NCBI GenBank assembly: GCA_002839095.1
Contig: PGXL01000005.1
Coordinates: forward strand, 1-64,000
Reading direction: 5' to 3'
Length of the DNA: 64,000 bases
DNA from: Tenericutes bacterium HGW-Tenericutes-2
GTDB taxonomy: Bacteria > Bacillota_I > Bacilli_A > Acholeplasmatales > Acholeplasmataceae
Below, piece by piece: positions 44,722 through 57,294 of this stretch. The notes under the pieces are model-generated. The model was not told the DNA's origin, made no database searches, and worked only from the letters and a program-made list of their open reading frames with translations. A program made the position numbers and the translations under genes. Each line of letters starts with the position of its first letter. Positions within the stretch are counted from its first letter, which is position 1.

Positions 44722-46848
44722 TCACCCATATATACGTTGGATTGCATCATCTATGGTCTTTTGCATATCACCTTTTGATACGATAATATCTGATAGTTGC
44801 TTAAATCTTAAAATGTATTGGTATTCTTCTTCTGTCATATCCGCTTCTTCAGGGAATACTTTATTTGGGTTTCTCATTGATGCAAAATATTGATCTGTAA
44901 CGACATCTAATAATCTATTATCTAGAGCGAAGGTTGGTTCAGTACTCATTCCATGCACTCCATAATAGGCATTTTTTCCGACAGGTAAATTAAATAGTTC
45001 AATCATTGTTCGATAAAGGTCTACTTGACTTCTTACGAGATTTTGTTCACCATTTATTAAACCTTTTCGAATTTGATAGTCACCATAGTTAATATATTCA
45101 TCCCCTGGAACATAAATCCAGGCTGGAACTTGTTGTAGCATTTTTCTAGTCTCAAGTACACTTAATTGTCGATTGAAAAGAATATCTAAGTCTCCATTTT
45201 TAATTCCTGAGCCATGATCACTGTAAAAGAGATAAACAGTGTGATCGAGTGTTTGATCAACTCCTGTTTCACTTATAAAGAATCTCTTTAGTACATCATC
45301 GACATAATCAACATAATTGATATAGCGCATCGTTAATCCGCTAATTTGATTATTAAATTGAGGGAAAATATCTACTCTATATCCGTTTGGATCGAATTCA
45401 TACGGAGTGTGAGGCATCATGGTTATAGAAAAGAGCATAAATGGAGTCCCATTATTAACTAATGAAGTCCCAAACTCAAAGGTGTAGTCAGCTAAATGGT
45501 AATCTGATATCCATGGGCTAACATGTCTTAAGTTATTCGTACTATCATAGAGATAGCCTTCTTTAACATCATATCCATCTTCAACAAAATCTTCTAATGA
45601 ATAAAAGTTATTGAACCCAAACATTTCAGGATAAACTCGATCACGATTATAAAATTTTTGGTTATCTCCGTGTATAGCTTCTGTGTGATATCCTTCTTGG
45701 TTGAAATAGCTTGTTATTGAATTGAGCTGATAATCTATTTTATCGAATTCCCAGTATAAGGTACGATCTCCCATTGGATATAAGCCAGTTAATATGGATA
45801 ATTCTCCATCAGAACTAACACCCATACCGACATTGTTGTAAAAATTATTAAAAACGAATGATTGAGATAAAAGTTGATTCATAAAAACTAGTCGTTCATT
45901 TGTATCTGGTTGTTGGAGTAAAAATGTATTTAAGGATTCTAAATGAATTAAAACTAGATTTCTGCCCTCTAAAATACCGTGTAGTGAATCTCCATTGGAT
46001 ATAGAAGGGTCAATAAATAGGTTTTCAACAGCTTGACTCATCGTCAATCGATTGGAATATGTGAGCGAATCGAAGAAATTAATGTATGACGATTGATTTT
46101 TATTATACTCTTGATAGGCAGCAGCTAAGTCCTCTTCATCTTGTAAATCTAGCAGTTTTTGGAGATCTAAATCGAAAGGCTGACCAAAAAACTCACCAAG
46201 ATAATAAGGATAAACGCCTAGATTTTGAACTGCAAATGTGCTTTTTGCAGAATTTAGAGGTAATGTTTCTTTATACTGCTCATAGTATGAGAAGATAGAA
46301 ACGAAAAGCATAAGCATAACAAGTAAAGTCCCTGAGACGAATTTCTCAATCTTGATTTTAAACGTTATTTTAGATAGTGCTTTACGGTCAGATAATATAT
46401 ACAGTGTTAAAAGTATAATAAATGGCCAAAATACAATGATTCTAGCATAGGTAACAAGTTCTAATAATGCATTTAAAAAGGTCCCCATGGCAAATCCATC
46501 ACTTGGGTTGTTAAATATTGTCGATGCAGGAATCGAAAATGCTGTTCCAAAAAACAGGTTAAAGACTCCCATGGCAAATATGAATAAATTAAGGAAAAAG
46601 GTTGTAATCAATAGAAATAGCATCCTTGATTTGGCTTTTTTAATAATAAGAAAAGAGATTAATATAATAAAGAATAAAACCGAAAAATTACCTAAAATAG
46701 CGTTTATTTCGCCTGTAAACGTATGCTTAAAGGGAGCTATGTAGCGATTGAATGCTTGTATTGTTAACATATAAGTGTTTAAGATGTTTAAGATAAAAAA
46801 AGAGCCAATATATATAGAATAGATTCGCCATTGGTTTTGAGTTTCCAA
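44722..46848 (-). CDS. LtaS-like phosphoglycerol transferase/sulfatase-family protein
   Basis: A 708-residue protein with five N-terminal membrane helices (to about residue 190) and an extracytoplasmic alkaline-phosphatase-superfamily domain. Typical motifs are LIHLESLNTF, AIHGDNQKFYNRDRVYPEMFG and FYSDHGSG. The usual LtaS nucleophile motif G-K-T-S-D-x-E reads GVSSDGE, with Ser in the Thr position. The start is a TTG at 46848 with a G7 tract 4 nt upstream as the ribosome site; no ATG lies close. It probably polymerises glycerol phosphate or decorates lipid. LtaS length is about 650. Confidence 0.85.
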   Translation of the reverse strand: METQNQWRIYSIYIGSFFILNILNTYMLTIQAFNRYIAPFKHTFTGEINAILGNFSVLFFIILISFLIIKKAKSRMLFLLITTFFLNLFIFAMGVFNLFFGTAFSIPASTIFNNPSDGFAMGTFLNALLELVTYARIIVFWPFIILLTLYILSDRKALSKITFKIKIEKFVSGTLLVMLMLFVSIFSYYEQYKETLPLNSAKSTFAVQNLGVYPYYLGEFFGQPFDLDLQKLLDLQDEEDLAAAYQEYNKNQSSYINFFDSLTYSNRLTMSQAVENLFIDPSISNGDSLHGILEGRNLVLIHLESLNTFLLQQPDTNERLVFMNQLLSQSFVFNNFYNNVGMGVSSDGELSILTGLYPMGDRTLYWEFDKIDYQLNSITSYFNQEGYHTEAIHGDNQKFYNRDRVYPEMFGFNNFYSLEDFVEDGYDVKEGYLYDSTNNLRHVSPWISDYHLADYTFEFGTSLVNNGTPFMLFSITMMPHTPYEFDPNGYRVDIFPQFNNQISGLTMRYINYVDYVDDVLKRFFISETGVDQTLDHTVYLFYSDHGSGIKNGDLDILFNRQLSVLETRKMLQQVPAWIYVPGDEYINYGDYQIRKGLINGEQNLVRSQVDLYRTMIELFNLPVGKNAYYGVHGMSTEPTFALDNRLLDVVTDQYFASMRNPNKVFPEEADMTEEEYQYILRFKQLSDIIVSKGDMQKTIDDAIQRIYG

Positions 46849-46852
46849 GATA

Positions 46853-46859
46853 CCCCCCC
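46853..46859 (-). promoter_or_regulatory. G7 tract at the LtaS-like ribosome site
   Basis: Seven consecutive G on the minus strand, 4 nt before the TTG start of the LtaS-like gene, serve as the Shine-Dalgarno region. Two more G7 tracts occur at 47100-47106 and 47303-47309. Confidence 0.6.
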
Positions 46860-46887
46860 TTTTTTTTCTTTATTCAATATACTAAAT

Positions 46888-46938
46888 ATTATACCTCATT
46901 TATTAATGAGGTGCTAACATTATGGACGAATATGTTAG
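46888..46938 (-). promoter_or_regulatory. Promoter with two palindromes before the LtaS-like gene
   Basis: The -10 is TATAAT (46888-46893) and the -35 is TTAGCA (46912-46917). The 18-nt spacer is almost filled by the inverted repeat CCTCATT-AATA-AATGAGG. A second repeat, CTAACAT-N11-ATGTTAG (46914-46938), overlaps the -35. Both look like operators. Confidence 0.6.
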
Positions 46939-47034
46939 GATCCTTTTTATCTCTCGATTCAAAAACCCCAAAGAAAATATGGATTACTTGGAAATCAAAC
47001 AACAACAAATCTATTTGTACAACATATAGGCTTG

Positions 47035-47067
47035 AAATAAAAAATCAGTAGAAACACCTACTGATTT
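47035..47067 (-). terminator. Terminator after the 56-residue ORF
   Basis: AAATCAGTAG GTGTTT CTACTGATTT followed by TTTATTT on the minus strand. Confidence 0.8.
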
Positions 47068-47086
47068 GTAATTTTGTTAAATCAAG

Positions 47087-47124
47087 AACTATATTTTAAC
47101 CCCCCCATGTGCTAAAATATAGTT
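47087..47124 (-). repeat. Perfect 12-bp inverted repeat with G7 in the loop
   Basis: AACTATATTTTA and TAAAATATAGTT flank a 14-nt loop that reads GCACATGGGGGGGT on the minus strand. The stem starts 1 nt after the stop of the 56-residue ORF and is followed by the terminator. Confidence 0.8.
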
Positions 47125-47125
47125 G

Positions 47126-47296
47126 TTAGTCTTTTTGGACTCCCTTTTCTTGATTTACTATAACATCAATCTCTACAATTTTGTTCTCATTTTTTTCTAT
47201 GCTTATACTTGATATTCGAATGCGATCATTACTCGTGATAATATCAGGCATGAGTACATCGGTAAACTTGAATAAAATTCGATCTTTGTTAAACAT
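47126..47296 (-). CDS. Small hypothetical protein (56 residues)
   Basis: MFNKDRILFKFTDVLMPD..., a 56-residue frame with no recognised family and no signal peptide. Support: a strong G7 tract 6 nt before the ATG, and a terminator after the stop. It is divergent from the HTH-TPR regulator at 47382. The frame is open upstream to 47311. It may be a real small protein controlled by that regulator; evidence is modest. Confidence 0.5.
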   Translation of the reverse strand: MFNKDRILFKFTDVLMPDIITSNDRIRISSISIEKNENKIVEIDVIVNQEKGVQKD

Positions 47297-47302
47297 TGGT
47301 AT

Positions 47303-47309
47303 CCCCCCC
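47303..47309 (-). promoter_or_regulatory. G7 tract at the ribosome site of the 56-residue ORF
   Basis: Seven G on the minus strand, 6 nt before the ATG. Same layout as at the LtaS-like gene. Confidence 0.55.
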
Positions 47310-47381
47310 ATCTATAGAATAAAACAAAAAAGACGATTTGTGTAGGGCAAATCTGTCCCATCGTGCAGGAGAATAAGAAAA

Positions 47382-48317
47382 ATGGAAGCAACCTATTCAA
47401 AAGAGTTATCACTTTACTTCGACAAGCTAAGATATGAACGCAATATGACTCAAGAGACTTTTGTTACTGGGATTGTTTCTATTCGCCAATTTCGAAGATA
47501 TTTAAAGGGTGAATGTGATATTCCTCAAGATATTATTAATCAATTATCAAGAAGATTAGGCTTTAAGCCTGAATATGTTATTTGGGATTTTGAATCAGAA
47601 AGAATCAATGAAACAACCTTGATTACAAATTTCTATAATGCGGTAGCTAATAGGGATCTTAATGCAGCAGAAGATTATAATAAGCAAATAAAAAGTAAAT
47701 ATATTATAGATGATGTAAATAGACTCTACTATACTCATACAGTTAATATGCTTGAGTTGAGTAAGAAAATAATTAGTGAAGATGTCTTTCTTGAAAAAAC
47801 AATTAAGCTTATCGATTTCCCAAACATACTAAAAAGTAGAATGCTTTCTAATGCTGAAATCATGATTTTGAGTACTCTAATCAGTTTAAAAAATTTCACT
47901 GAAAAAGAGAGTATTGTTGATCGTTTAAAATTATACATTAGTCAACCCAATCTTATTGTTAGTGGACATAATGAACACGTTGTATTGTTATGTCTTCAAA
48001 GAGTAGCTCAGTATGAGGGTATAAATAAGAATTTTGCTGAGGTTATTAGACTGTGTAAACAAGGAATAGAGGTAAGTACTAGACTCAAAGTTTATTACTT
48101 ATTAGAATACTTTTATTACTTTTCATCCCTTGCTTATCATGAATTAGGAGAAGTAAGTAAATATGAGGAATCTGTCTTTAGATGCTATGCTACATTGTAT
48201 GCAGAAAACAACGAAAAAAAGATTGCTAAATTTACTGAATTAATAGAGGATGATTATAAGATTTCACTTCATGAATTTGCATTAGAATATATTAAGAAAA
48301 CGTATATAAAACATTAA
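47382..48317 (+). CDS. HTH-TPR transcriptional regulator (RNPP/Rgg-like)
   Basis: A 311-residue protein: an N-terminal Cro/CI-type HTH (KLRYERNMTQETFVTGIVSIRQFRRYLKG, about residues 15-43) and a helical C-terminal region of about 240 residues that looks like TPR repeats. This layout is shared with the peptide-sensing RNPP/Rgg regulators of Bacillota. AGGAG lies 10 nt before the ATG, with hairpins (GATTTG/CAAATC and GGG/CCC) just upstream. It is a plus-strand gene against the fork direction, flanked by a divergent small ORF. Confidence 0.8.
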   Translation: MEATYSKELSLYFDKLRYERNMTQETFVTGIVSIRQFRRYLKGECDIPQDIINQLSRRLGFKPEYVIWDFESERINETTLITNFYNAVANRDLNAAEDYNKQIKSKYIIDDVNRLYYTHTVNMLELSKKIISEDVFLEKTIKLIDFPNILKSRMLSNAEIMILSTLISLKNFTEKESIVDRLKLYISQPNLIVSGHNEHVVLLCLQRVAQYEGINKNFAEVIRLCKQGIEVSTRLKVYYLLEYFYYFSSLAYHELGEVSKYEESVFRCYATLYAENNEKKIAKFTELIEDDYKISLHEFALEYIKKTYIKH

Positions 48318-48331
48318 CCTTTTCAAGTAAA

Positions 48332-48359
48332 AAAACGCATCCTAAATGGGATGCGTTTT
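48332..48359. terminator. Bidirectional terminator between the regulator gene and gyrA
   Basis: AAAACGCATCC and GGATGCGTTTT form an 11-bp stem. T tracts follow on both strands, serving the plus-strand regulator gene and the minus-strand gyrA. Confidence 0.85.
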
Positions 48360-48369
48360 GTTTATTTTT

Positions 48370-50991
48370 TTACTCGTCAAATAGGCTTTCTGCAGTGATA
48401 ATTTCTTCCTGCTCATCTTCGATTTCTTCAGGTGCTAAATCAACAACTCCGAGTACTTTCTTTTGTTCTAAAACATTAAGTGTTTCTTGCACAAATTGAT
48501 GTTCATCAGCGCCTTCTAATTCAATCTCTTCAGCTCTTGGTACAAGAGCAATTGTTGAAACTTTATGATCAGGACGAAGTCTAATAATTCTTACACCTTG
48601 GGTCGCGCGCTTGGTTTGTGAGATTTGATCAACATGTGTACGAATCACAACTCCCTTATCAGATACAACAATTAAATCTTGATCATCTGATACAGTTCTA
48701 AGTGTTGATAAACGACCATTTTTGTCTGTAACATTGACGGTCTTCACGCCCTTACCACCACGGATTTGTCTTCTATACTCTTCAACGATAGTTCGCTTAC
48801 CAAAGCCTTTTTCGGTAATTACTAGAATCTCTTCTTGGTCACTTGATACTATAGCTACACCAACAACTTCATCATGTTCTCCAAGGCTCATTCCGCGTAC
48901 ACCGGATGTCGTTCTACCCATCGCACGTGCATCATTTTCATCAAAGCGAATTGCCTTCCCGTTGGATGCTCCAAGGATAATTTCCTTCGTGCCATCTGTT
49001 AAGGAAACGGTCAATAACTCATCGTCTTCTCTTAAATTAATTGCGTTGATACCATTGGTTCTAATATTTTGATATTCGGAAATTGGGGTTCTTTTTACGA
49101 TACCTTTTTTCGTAACGAATGTTAGGAATTCCTCATCAGATTCAAAGTTTTTAACGTTTGTAAACGATGCTAAAGTTTCATCCTTATCGAAGTCTAAAAG
49201 GTTAACAATTGGTAGTCCTTTTGACTGTCTAGATCCTTCAGGAATTTGATATCCTTTGATCTTATAAACGCGTCCTTTATTTGTGAAAAATAAATGGAAA
49301 TCATGTGTTGAAGTCATAAGGATATGTTCGACATAATCATCTTCATGAACCTTGATTCCTGACATCCCTACACCACCACGATTTTGAGTCTTATAATGAT
49401 CAACTTTCATACGTTTAATATATCCATTATTGGTTACGGTAATGATGACATCTTCGACTGGAATTAAGTCTTCATTTTCGATGGATAAATCTTCGTGTAA
49501 ATTGATTTCTGAAAGTCTTGGTTCATTATACTGTGCTCTAATTTGGATAAGCTCTTCTCTAATGATTTCAAGCTTTCTATCATGGTTTGCAATAATCTCT
49601 TTATAGTCTTTAATTCTAACGATTAAGTCTGTAAGTTCAGCTTCAATCTTTTCAATTTCAAGACCTGTTAAACGTTGAAGACGCATATCAAGAATAGCTC
49701 TTGCTTGAATGTCTGTAAGCTTGTATTCAAAGATTAATGCATCCTTAGCTTCTTCACCAGTCTTTGATGCCTTGATGATTTCGATTGCATGATCGATATC
49801 ATGTAGTGCAATGACTAAACCATCTAAAATATGTTGTCTTGCTTCAGCTTTTTCTAGGTCGTATACTGTTCTTCTTTGGATAACTTCAATTTGATGCTCA
49901 AGATAAAATTTCAACATGTCACGAAGAGCTACCATTTGTGGCTGTCCCTTGACAAGCGCAATCATATTGATACCAAATGATTGTTGAAGTTGAGTATATT
50001 TATAAAGGTTATTGAGCATGACGTGTGGATTGATATCTCTTCTCAGTTCAATGACAATTCTCATTCCCTTACGATTTGACTCATCTCTTAGGTCAGTTAT
50101 ACCTTCAACGATTTTTTCCTTAGCAATTTCAGCTATTCTTTCAATTAATGTTGTTTTATTGACTTGATAGGGTATCGCAGTAACGATAATGCTATTTCTA
50201 TTTTTATGTGTAACGATTTCAGCAGTTGCTCTAACTGCAATGATGCCTTTACCTGTTTCATAGGCTTGTCTAAGTCCTGTAAGACCTAAAACCTGTCCGC
50301 CTGTTGGAAAGTCAGGACCCTTGATATATTCCATCAGTTCAGTTGATGTGATATCTTCATTATCCATGTAGGCTATCATTCCATCAATGACTTCAGCTAG
50401 GTTATGTGGTGGAATGTTTGTAGCCATACCAACAGCAATCCCTGTCGAACCATTCACTAATAGATTTGGATATCTAGCAGGTAAAACACTTGGTTCACGT
50501 TCAGATCCATCGTAGTTATCAATAAAATCAACGGTATTTTTTTCTAGATCTCTAACGAGTTCTCCAGCTAATTTTGACATTCTTGCTTCGGTGTAACGCA
50601 TTGCTGCTGCACCATCACCATCTACAGAACCAAAGTTCCCGTGTCCGTCAATTAAAGGCATTCTATAGCTAAATGGTTGTGCCATTCTAACCATTGCTTC
50701 ATAAACTGATGAATCACCATGTGGGTGATACTTACCGATAACTTCCCCGACGATTCTAGCTGATTTTTTATGTGCCTTATCGGCTGACATACCTAAATCG
50801 TTCATTGCGTATAAAATACGTCTTTGTACTGGCTTTAGGCCATCTCTAATATCAGGAAGCGCACGAGATACGATAACACTCATTGCATAGTTTAAAAAGG
50901 AGGTCTTCATTTCTGTGGATATGTTAATTTCTTTTACATAGCCTTCAGTGGTTTTTGTTGATATATTGTTTGAATTAATATTATTGTCCAT
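48370..50991 (-). CDS. gyrA: DNA gyrase subunit A
   Basis: An 873-residue topoisomerase subunit. The active-site Tyr is in [10 protein letters not shown] (near residue 131), [18 protein letters not shown] is typical, and the GyrA box [10 protein letters not shown] in the C-terminal pinwheel domain marks gyrase rather than ParC. The tail is acidic. It follows gyrB by 14 nt, the usual origin-proximal order. Confidence 0.97.
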   Translation of the reverse strand: MDNNINSNNISTKTTEGYVKEINISTEMKTSFLNYAMSVIVSRALPDIRDGLKPVQRRILYAMNDLGMSADKAHKKSARIVGEVIGKYHPHGDSSVYEAMVRMAQPFSYRMPLIDGHGNFGSVDGDGAAAMRYTEARMSKLAGELVRDLEKNTVDFIDNYDGSEREPSVLPARYPNLLVNGSTGIAVGMATNIPPHNLAEVIDGMIAYMDNEDITSTELMEYIKGPDFPTGGQVLGLTGLRQAYETGKGIIAVRATAEIVTHKNRNSIIVTAIPYQVNKTTLIERIAEIAKEKIVEGITDLRDESNRKGMRIVIELRRDINPHVMLNNLYKYTQLQQSFGINMIALVKGQPQMVALRDMLKFYLEHQIEVIQRRTVYDLEKAEARQHILDGLVIALHDIDHAIEIIKASKTGEEAKDALIFEYKLTDIQARAILDMRLQRLTGLEIEKIEAELTDLIVRIKDYKEIIANHDRKLEIIREELIQIRAQYNEPRLSEINLHEDLSIENEDLIPVEDVIITVTNNGYIKRMKVDHYKTQNRGGVGMSGIKVHEDDYVEHILMTSTHDFHLFFTNKGRVYKIKGYQIPEGSRQSKGLPIVNLLDFDKDETLASFTNVKNFESDEEFLTFVTKKGIVKRTPISEYQNIRTNGINAINLREDDELLTVSLTDGTKEIILGASNGKAIRFDENDARAMGRTTSGVRGMSLGEHDEVVGVAIVSSDQEEILVITEKGFGKRTIVEEYRRQIRGGKGVKTVNVTDKNGRLSTLRTVSDDQDLIVVSDKGVVIRTHVDQISQTKRATQGVRIIRLRPDHKVSTIALVPRAEEIELEGADEHQFVQETLNVLEQKKVLGVVDLAPEEIEDEQEEIITAESLFDE

Positions 50992-51005
50992 TTTTGATCT
51001 CCCCT

Positions 51006-53934
<2,929 letters not shown>

Positions 53935-54241
53935 CGACAATTAAATATTCTTCGTTTTCAACTAAAACATGATCACCGTTACGTAGTTTTTTTCCACGTT
54001 CAGTTCTCTTTTCATTGTTGACAAAAACATCATTTTCAAATAAAAAAAACTTTGCATGCCCACCTGAATTGATATGATCCGTTGCTTTTAAAAATTGTCC
54101 TAAAGTTATAAATTCTTCTCTAATTTTAAATATTTTCATATATTCACCCTCTATGCTCTTTTATATTATATCATAATATAAGCAAAAAAACACTCATTTT
54201 CGACTTTTTTTTACTCATAAAGTCATGAGTTCAAGTGGACA

Positions 54242-54272
54242 TAAAAAAAAGCCTTAAATTAGAAATTAAGGC
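54242..54272 (-). terminator. Terminator after dnaN
   Basis: AGCCTTAA and TTAAGGCT pair on the minus strand and run into TTTTTTTT. The rest of the 145-nt gap contains a promoter-like TATAAT for the S4 gene and a small ACTCAT/ATGAGT repeat. Confidence 0.88.
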
Positions 54273-54284
54273 TCTTTAACTGTA

Positions 54285-55415
54285 TTAGTCTATACGTACC
54301 GGCAAAATTAGATGCAAGAGATCTTGGTCTAAATTTCCTTTAATTACGAATGGTTTTACTTCTCCAGCAAATTGAATTAATACCTCTGAAGAACTAAATG
54401 ATTTTAAGGCATCAACCAAATATCTTGAAGAGAATGCAATCTTAATCATTGGTCCAATTACATCAGATGATGGAATGATTTCTTCATTTGCATCACCAAT
54501 TTCATTATTGGTTGAACTAATTTCAACAATTTGATCTTGACGAAGGTTCAGTTTGATGATGTTATAATTGGTTTCTCTATCTCTTGGAGATAATAAAGAG
54601 ACACGTTCTACAGCTGCAAGTAACTCTTCCTTGTTAAATGGAATAACTACTGGGAATTCAACTGGAATAATTCTTTGAGTATCTGGATAAGTACCCTCTA
54701 AAAGTCTTGTTTGGAAAAGAATTTTATTCATTTTAAATAAGACTTTATTTGGATTGATAAATAATTCGACATCATCATTATAGCTATCAAGAATCTTACT
54801 TAATTCATCTAAACTCTTGTTAGGGATTACAATATCAAACATTTTACTATGTGTTCTTAATTTAACATTTTTTTGAGAAAGGCGATATGAATCGGTAGCT
54901 ACACAATACAAATGATTGTCTAAATATTTAAAATTCACACCAGTTAAAATAGGTCTTTTCTCAGAAGAAGCAGTTGCATAATTCGTTTCCTTGATAATCG
55001 TTCTAATTAATTGACTATCTAAAACAATTGGATCATCTAAATCTAAAAAGTCAATTTCTGGATAATCTTCAACATCCATTAGTCTCAATTTAAATTCAGA
55101 ACGGTCTGCTTTAATAACAATTAGTTTATCTTCGATCAAAGCGAACTCTATTTTTTGAGAAGTTACTTTTCTAATAATTTCAATTAAATAACGACCTGGA
55201 ATAGCAACTTTACCTGGATCTTGTATTTTTAATGTATGGTCATCAATTAGTACTTGTATAGCAACATCAGTATTACTTGACGTTAATAAAATGTGGTCTT
55301 CATTCACTTCGAACTTAATAGCATACAAAATTGGAAGTGGAGTTTTTGATGGAAGTCCTTTTTGTACGATAAGTAATTGGGTTAATAATACATCTCGATC
55401 AACACTGAAAATCAT
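54285..55415 (-). CDS. dnaN: DNA polymerase III beta sliding clamp
   Basis: A 376-residue clamp that tethers the replicase to DNA. Three repeated clamp domains are seen by length and text, including GKVAIPGRYLIEIIRKV, FKYLDNHLYCVATDSYRLSQ and the C-terminal FVIKGNLDQDLLHLILPVR. AAGGAG lies 8 nt before the ATG. It follows dnaA, with a DnaA box between. Confidence 0.97.
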   Translation of the reverse strand: MIFSVDRDVLLTQLLIVQKGLPSKTPLPILYAIKFEVNEDHILLTSSNTDVAIQVLIDDHTLKIQDPGKVAIPGRYLIEIIRKVTSQKIEFALIEDKLIVIKADRSEFKLRLMDVEDYPEIDFLDLDDPIVLDSQLIRTIIKETNYATASSEKRPILTGVNFKYLDNHLYCVATDSYRLSQKNVKLRTHSKMFDIVIPNKSLDELSKILDSYNDDVELFINPNKVLFKMNKILFQTRLLEGTYPDTQRIIPVEFPVVIPFNKEELLAAVERVSLLSPRDRETNYNIIKLNLRQDQIVEISSTNNEIGDANEEIIPSSDVIGPMIKIAFSSRYLVDALKSFSSSEVLIQFAGEVKPFVIKGNLDQDLLHLILPVRID

Positions 55416-55478
55416 AGCGGCAGCTCCTTTTATTTTCTTAGTTTAAATCTTTAATTATTGTTGTTACAATTGTGGGTT

Positions 55479-55487
55479 TGTGGATAA
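55479..55487 (-). promoter_or_regulatory. DnaA box in the dnaA-dnaN gap
   Basis: TTATCCACA on the minus strand, a perfect consensus box. A related TGTGGGTTT lies just beside it at 55471-55479. It may be a secondary origin element or autoregulatory. Confidence 0.7.
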
Positions 55488-55546
55488 ATCCAATAAAGGC
55501 TTTATACTGCTATAATTATACCATATTTCCAACAAATTATAAACAT

Positions 55547-56911
55547 TTATTTTTTGCTAAATGCATCGATTTTTTTAATGATTGTGTCGACTGCAATCTT
55601 CATACTAGGATCTTGTTTTAAATCATTATCAATCTTTTCACATGCAGCTAAAACAGTTGAATGATCTCGATCTCCAAACAAACTTCCGATAGTTTTATAA
55701 GGAATATTATATCTACTCTTTATAATAAACATTGCAATATGTCTAGGTAGAATATACTTAGAGTGTCTCTTTTTACCAATTAAATCCTCTAAGGTAATTC
55801 CATAAAAATCACTAACTATACTTTGTATACGATCATAATTATTTTCATTCAATGAATCACTCTTACGCTTTGTCTTTAATAGTGGTTCTAGAGCCTCATT
55901 AACGGTTTCTACTGTTAAATCTAGATTGTTAGTTAAGCAATAAAATAAAACTCTTTTTAATGCGCCTTCAAGCTCTCTAATGTTAGTTACAAAAGAGGAT
56001 GCGATGAAATCTAATACGTCAGCTGGGATGTCATGAATGTCTGAGGATTCAGATTGTAGCTTTCTTTTTAGGATCTCAATACGGTGCTCTAAATCAGGTA
56101 CTTGAATATCAACAGTTAAGCCAACTTCAAATCTTGATGTTAAGCGAGTCATAATGTTTTTTAAATCTGAAGCAGGTTTATCTGATGTGATTACAATTTG
56201 TTTATTTTGTTGATATAAATAATCAAAAAGTTTGAAAAATTCCATTTGAGTTTTAGTAGCTCCACCCATGATTTGGATATCATCTACTAGTAAAATGTCA
56301 ATATCTCTATATTTTTGATTAAAATCTTCCATTTTTTCTTTCTTTAATAGGTTAGCAAAGTCTTCAATAAAACCATCAGCTTTAACATACAGAACTTTTT
56401 GGTTAATATCTTGGTCCATAATGTAGTTACCAATTGCTTGCATCAAGTGAGTTTTACCTAATCCAACATCACCAAAGATGTATAATGGATTTGCAACAGC
56501 ACCTGGTTGGTCTGCGACTTTCATTGCCATTCTAAATGCAAACATGTTACTTTTACCAACAACGAAGTTATCAAAAGTATAGGTAGCATTCAAATTACCT
56601 GGACGATATTTCAAATTTAAGTTTCTTTCGGGGCTAACTAAGGTCTCTTCTGGTAAGAGTTCAGTCTCAGTCACGAATTTGAAACGAATAGGGCCGTTAT
56701 TAAATTTTTGTGCGAGATCATTAATCTTGTTCAGATAAAGTCTGTTGATCCGACTCTTAATGAATTCGTTTGGAACAAGCACATAAACATGGTCATTTGC
56801 ATATTTGTGTGTAGATTTTAAAGGCTCGAAGACTTCGGAGAATGTTTCCTCTGAGAAAGTTGTCTCCAATTCGTTTAAAATCTTCTGCCATAGAAGATCG
56901 TAAGTGTTCAT
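55547..56911 (-). CDS. dnaA: Chromosomal replication initiator DnaA
   Basis: A 454-residue AAA+ initiator. An N-terminal domain I (LWQKILNELE...) and linker precede Walker A GDVGLGKTHLMQAIGN (near residue 150) and Walker B DILLVDDIQIM. The domain IV DNA-binding signature is GDRDHSTVLAACEKI. AAGGGGTATATC precedes the ATG. DnaA boxes lie on both sides. Confidence 0.97.
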   Translation of the reverse strand: MNTYDLLWQKILNELETTFSEETFSEVFEPLKSTHKYANDHVYVLVPNEFIKSRINRLYLNKINDLAQKFNNGPIRFKFVTETELLPEETLVSPERNLNLKYRPGNLNATYTFDNFVVGKSNMFAFRMAMKVADQPGAVANPLYIFGDVGLGKTHLMQAIGNYIMDQDINQKVLYVKADGFIEDFANLLKKEKMEDFNQKYRDIDILLVDDIQIMGGATKTQMEFFKLFDYLYQQNKQIVITSDKPASDLKNIMTRLTSRFEVGLTVDIQVPDLEHRIEILKRKLQSESSDIHDIPADVLDFIASSFVTNIRELEGALKRVLFYCLTNNLDLTVETVNEALEPLLKTKRKSDSLNENNYDRIQSIVSDFYGITLEDLIGKKRHSKYILPRHIAMFIIKSRYNIPYKTIGSLFGDRDHSTVLAACEKIDNDLKQDPSMKIAVDTIIKKIDAFSKK

Positions 56912-57228
56912 TGATATACCCCTTAAATAATGTACAAATAGAATAACACAGTTAGAGGAAAAGGATTAAAAAAGTTATCAACAGTTTTTGTGGGAAACTT
57001 TTGTTTAGGTGTTGTGGGTATGTGGGAACATCGTGGAAAACTGTCTAATTCTTACGTGTTTATTAAGCCATTCTTACATTTTCCCCAGTTATCCACAAAT
57101 CCCCAAAATTGTGACTAAGTTACCCACATTCGGGATATAAAATAGATGATGAAAATTTTGTGAAAATTAAACATTATTGACAATAGAATCAAAAGAGAAA
57201 TAATTTATACGAAAAACAAAGTTTATTG
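56912..57228. other. Chromosomal origin oriC (DnaA-box cluster)
   Basis: The gap between divergent dnaA and rpmH holds a cluster of DnaA boxes: perfect TTATCCACA (57089-57097), TTATCAACA (56975-56983), TTACCCACA (57120-57128), and degenerate TGTGGGAAA (56989-56997) and TGTGGGAAC (57021-57029) on the reverse. An AT-rich stretch (57131-57228) follows and may be the unwinding region. Gene strand bias flips here. Confidence 0.9.
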
Positions 57229-57257
57229 TTGACAAAAACAAGGTCTTTTTATATAAT
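57229..57257 (+). promoter_or_regulatory. Promoter of rpmH
   Basis: Perfect consensus: TTGACA (57229-57234), 17-nt spacer, TATAAT (57252-57257). Confidence 0.92.
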
Positions 57258-57294
57258 GATTAAGCATGGTTTCGCAAGAAAGGTGGTTTTATTT

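Noticed and set aside
46922-47029. Plus-strand 35-residue frame (MDEYVRILFISRF...)
   Set aside because: No ribosome site, no recognised family, and it overlaps the palindromic promoter of the LtaS-like gene on the other strand.
57131-57160. DnaA-trio array after the DnaA boxes
   Set aside because: The sequence GATGATGAAAA has some periodicity but does not fit the TAG/TAA trio pattern well enough to call.
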